From assembly GCA_958295855.1 (NCBI GenBank), contig OY282383.1, positions 1,592,481-1,656,480 of the forward strand: a stretch of 64,000 bases of DNA, written 5' to 3'. A model generated the notes under the pieces. The model made no database searches and had not been told where the DNA came from. It saw nothing but the letters and a program-made list of their open reading frames with translations. The position numbers and the translations under genes are program-made. The stretch comes from an uncultured Poribacteria bacterium. GTDB taxonomy: Bacteria > Poribacteria > WGA-4E > WGA-3G. Below, piece after piece: positions 61,897 to 64,000 of the stretch (its first letter is position 1; every line of letters starts with the position of its first letter).

Positions 61897-62373
61897 TCAT
61901 ACACTTCTACCCAACAAGGCAGCGATTGCACATCCTAAAGCATCTGCAGCGTGGCTAGGTGTGACAGGCTTCTTCATGCCCAAAAGTTTTTGGGTCATTT
62001 TCATAACCTGCGTTTTTGAGGCGTGAGGCACTCCCGTGACAGCAGATTTGATAGATTGGGGAGAAAGCATAACAACGCCAATGCCATTTTGGGCCGCGGC
62101 AAGTTGCAACACGCCAATCACCTCTGCAGTGGGTAAACAACTTGTTTGATTCCGATTCCAATAGACAGATTCTATACCGATTTTGGACGGATTCCATTCG
62201 GTTATCAACTCCGTGGCGTGTTTATAGATTTTCAAAAGCCGCTCCGGCCGCTCTGCTTTTGAGTCGGTTCGGATGTTGCCGTACGCTAGGCCGACGAACC
62301 CACTCCCGCCACGGGCGACAATGCCATATCCACAATTCGCTAATCCTGAATCAAAACCGATTGCAATTTTCAT
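61897..62373 (-). CDS. ruvC: crossover junction endodeoxyribonuclease RuvC
   Basis: RuvC resolves Holliday junctions with RuvAB. The 158-residue protein has the active-site residues D8 (IGFDSGLANCGYGIV), E68 (IGIESVYW), and H141/D144 in SHAADALGCAIAAL, the typical order and length. The first motif is D-S-G rather than the usual D-P-G. No ruvA or ruvB is adjacent. There is no clear ribosome site. Confidence 0.88.
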   Translation of the reverse strand: MKIAIGFDSGLANCGYGIVARGGSGFVGLAYGNIRTDSKAERPERLLKIYKHATELITEWNPSKIGIESVYWNRNQTSCLPTAEVIGVLQLAAAQNGIGVVMLSPQSIKSAVTGVPHASKTQVMKMTQKLLGMKKPVTPSHAADALGCAIAALLGRSV

Positions 62374-62505
62374 TTTTTAATCTGGTTGCAGTTGATAAGT
62401 TCGTGATGCCAGTATCGGGAGAGTTGCAATCCCCGCAAGCGGGGAAAGCACCCGCTGCGAAAATATCGTCGCCGGTGTCTGATGTTGTCAGATTTCAAGA
62501 TTGTT

Positions 62506-63144
62506 TCATGTTTGTTGGCTTGGGGCAGCGAGTACTCCACGCGAGGCACCTGTTTCCTCTTCTCGTAGAACAATTCGGACATTCGGGGCGCGAACTAACA
62601 GCAGGCCGACGAGCGCATCGTGAGGGTGTGCACAAGGAAAAGCGACGGTGTCCTTACTATTCTCTTCAACGCGCGCCATGTCCCCCAATTTCATCAAACC
62701 GCCAGCAATCGCGGCGACCCGCCGTGTTGCGCTTCTCCCTTCTCCATCTGTCCCGACACGGTAGGTGCCGTTCCCCATGGAATTCACTGTCATAGTGAGT
62801 TTAGATTTTCTATCGAGCGTGTGTAAGGGGCGTGGTTCAACGGGGACGTTCTGTGTGAGTTTGCAGGCCTCCAAAAAGACTCGCCGACACGCAGCTTCAT
62901 GGCCTACGCCACAGGGAAAATAGAGCAAGTTGTCTGGCGTTTTCAGCATGCCACCTAGAGTCTGCATTGCCTGTACTACGGCCTGAATTCGCGCATCCGC
63001 CCCTTCTAGACTGCTGTAGGTATGCACAAGGAAAACGGTGCGCTCGCCGCGTTGCTGGCGGTAGAGCGCGATAGTGATGTCATGAAAATGCGGGTCAATT
63101 GGTACGAGTTCAATTCGCCTGCCTAGGTCAACAATGCGTCCCAT
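62506..63144 (-). CDS. conserved-looking hypothetical protein
   Basis: This 212-residue protein has no recognised family. It has an alternating alpha/beta pattern: RIELVPIDPHFHDITIALYRQ, FLVHTYSSLEGADARIQAVVQAM, LLYFPCGVGHEAACRRVFLEACK, and a C-terminal FPCAHPHDALVGLLLVRAPN. Two F-P-C elements and several histidines could bind metal, but no catalytic pattern is proven. GAGG lies 8 bases before the ATG. It sits between ruvC and the serine hydrolase on the same strand. Confidence 0.7.
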   Translation of the reverse strand: MGRIVDLGRRIELVPIDPHFHDITIALYRQQRGERTVFLVHTYSSLEGADARIQAVVQAMQTLGGMLKTPDNLLYFPCGVGHEAACRRVFLEACKLTQNVPVEPRPLHTLDRKSKLTMTVNSMGNGTYRVGTDGEGRSATRRVAAIAGGLMKLGDMARVEENSKDTVAFPCAHPHDALVGLLLVRAPNVRIVLREEETGASRGVLAAPSQQT

Positions 63145-63163
63145 AGCGGTTTCCTCATCTGAT

Positions 63164-63193
63164 GCACAATGAATTGTGCGTGCGACTACAAAC
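63164..63193. repeat. palindromic repeat with CGACTACAAAC tail
   Basis: GCACAAT-GA-ATTGTGC, a short GTG step, then CGACTACAAAC. A CCCCGCGAGCGGGG element follows at ~63220-63234. Confidence 0.75.
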
Positions 63194-63242
63194 GGGCTTG
63201 AAAGCAGAATTAGATGCTTACCCCGCGAGCGGGGTGAACATC

Positions 63243-64000
63243 TTAACGGCGGTTTAGTTTACCACCGTAATGATTTACATAGATGTATCCATAAGCCTTC
63301 TCGGAGAGCCTCCGCAGAATATTGGCTCGCCGATCCTTCCATGCACCAAAGGACTGCCACCGGTTTTTCCGACTCGTTTTGCTCTTGTCTTGAATCATGC
63401 CGATAAAAATATAGGGACGCTGTCTACCTCGCGGGTCGCGGAAAACTAACACGCCCGCATCTCCTACTAACCCATAGACAGTACCCGTTTTATTGTAAAC
63501 CTTCACTGATGAAGGGATATACGTTTTTTTGTAGATATAATCGCCGTTCGGCAGGCCGAGGTAATGCTTCATTTTGCTAGAATAAGGGAGGCTGCCTTTC
63601 CACAACTGCACGAAAAATCTATTTAGATCATGTGCCGAGGTCATGTTTCTATAGGTGCGTCCACCTGCTGGGATGTACTCCACAATCCGCGTCTGTTTAA
63701 AATAGGGATAATTGGCTTTTAATAGCCGATCTACCTTACGCGGGCCGCCAAGCAAGCGAATAAAATAGTTGGTTGATGGATTGGAACTCCGCTGAATCAT
63801 TCTCTGCAAATGGCTCCGATTTAAAGCGGTATGGTGCTGCCTACCGTGTTTGACTTCATGAAAATATGCAAGCATAATAAAGTTCTTAACGATCGAGGCA
63901 GCCATCATCGGCCGGTCTTCGTTAATCGAAACCAATTTTTTGTTTTTTGAAATATCGTAGACAACAAAGGTTGTTCGGTCCGTGGTTGCCAAGCGGCGCC
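63243..64000 (-). CDS. serine hydrolase of the class A beta-lactamase/DD-peptidase fold, 5' end outside window
   Basis: The frame is open to the right edge, so the N-terminus (possibly a signal peptide) is missing; the first 250 visible residues start after RRLATTDRTTF. The serine-enzyme motifs are in order: S-x-x-K in AASIVKNF, S-x-N in SSNPSTNYF, and K-T-G in YNKTGTVYGLVGDAG. It should be a penicillin-interactive enzyme such as a beta-lactamase-like or D,D-peptidase-like protein. The exact activity cannot be set. It is strongly basic at the C-terminus. Confidence 0.8.
   Translation of the reverse strand, partial: RRLATTDRTTFVVYDISKNKKLVSINEDRPMMAASIVKNFIMLAYFHEVKHGRQHHTALNRSHLQRMIQRSSNPSTNYFIRLLGGPRKVDRLLKANYPYFKQTRIVEYIPAGGRTYRNMTSAHDLNRFFVQLWKGSLPYSSKMKHYLGLPNGDYIYKKTYIPSSVKVYNKTGTVYGLVGDAGVLVFRDPRGRQRPYIFIGMIQDKSKTSRKNRWQSFGAWKDRRANILRRLSEKAYGYIYVNHYGGKLNRR

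Noticed and set aside
62142..62795. 217-residue plus-strand ORF
   Set aside because: It is antisense to ruvC and to the hypothetical gene, with no family features.

Overview
The window reads like a chromosomal piece of an uncultivated bacterium, most probably Candidatus Poribacteria or a close relative (inference). The reasons are the mix of secreted PQQ-type beta-propellers, LamG proteins with a shared C-terminal tail, dockerin/Ig-like/thioredoxin proteins, phytanoyl-CoA dioxygenases, a DUF1080 protein, a UROD-like methyltransferase and many short palindromic intergenic repeats. No rRNA, tRNA or CRISPR array was recognised. Promoters are of the sigma-70 type (TTGACA/TATAAT) and the base composition looks balanced.

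Layout. 1-2147: a partial PQQ propeller and an iron-containing alcohol dehydrogenase. 2573-8843: a minus-strand accessory chaperone operon with a mini-GrpE, an Hsp70 carrying an extra domain, and two proteins with J-like N-termini that lack HPD. 9212-14868: an aldehyde dehydrogenase, an NHL/Vgb-type propeller, a DNA methyltransferase fused to an HNH-like finger, an ANL-type ligase, an HNH nuclease and a 42-residue leader ORF. 15075-17463: a small membrane protein and a tandem family of PD-(D/E)XK-like proteins. One copy is interrupted at its catalytic motif by a genomic repeat and one is a remnant. 17541-26852: PQQ propellers, a lipoprotein, a LamG protein, a glycoside-hydrolase-like protein and two PhyH dioxygenases.

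26849-42726 is a defence island. Its right half is one tight operon from a single strong promoter: DUF4007, a 1163-aa P-loop ATPase, a DndC/BrxP-like PAPS-reductase-family protein, a GHKL ATPase with a possible nuclease tail, and a second GHKL ATPase. This resembles parts of BREX type 4 and phosphorothioation systems, but PglZ, BrxL, DndD, DndE and a helicase are absent, so it may be a new arrangement. Its left half holds a third GHKL ATPase, a GIY-YIG nuclease, a GIY-YIG pseudogene, a DndB-like DGQHR protein and an AAA ATPase with a truncated Toprim-like partner. A 285-bp exact direct repeat brackets that left half.

42891-53398 is mostly housekeeping on the plus strand: a SUMF1-domain protein, mutY, hisC-ispG, a GT39-like membrane protein, a GT4 glycosyltransferase and a methyltransferase, with an aldo/keto reductase, a DUF1080 protein and uppP on the minus strand. 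53534-59308: a LamG protein, a decayed IS607-type element (frameshifted tnpA, intact tnpB), a small TPR-like protein and a BatA/VWA membrane protein. 59473-64000: a secreted dockerin/Ig-like/thioredoxin protein whose first catalytic cysteine codon is UGA, followed at once by a hairpin (probable selenoprotein), then a UROD-like methyltransferase, ruvC, an unknown protein and a partial serine hydrolase.

A theme runs through the window: short palindromic repeats lie between genes, and several have entered reading frames at N-termini, inside the VWA protein and in a nuclease active site.
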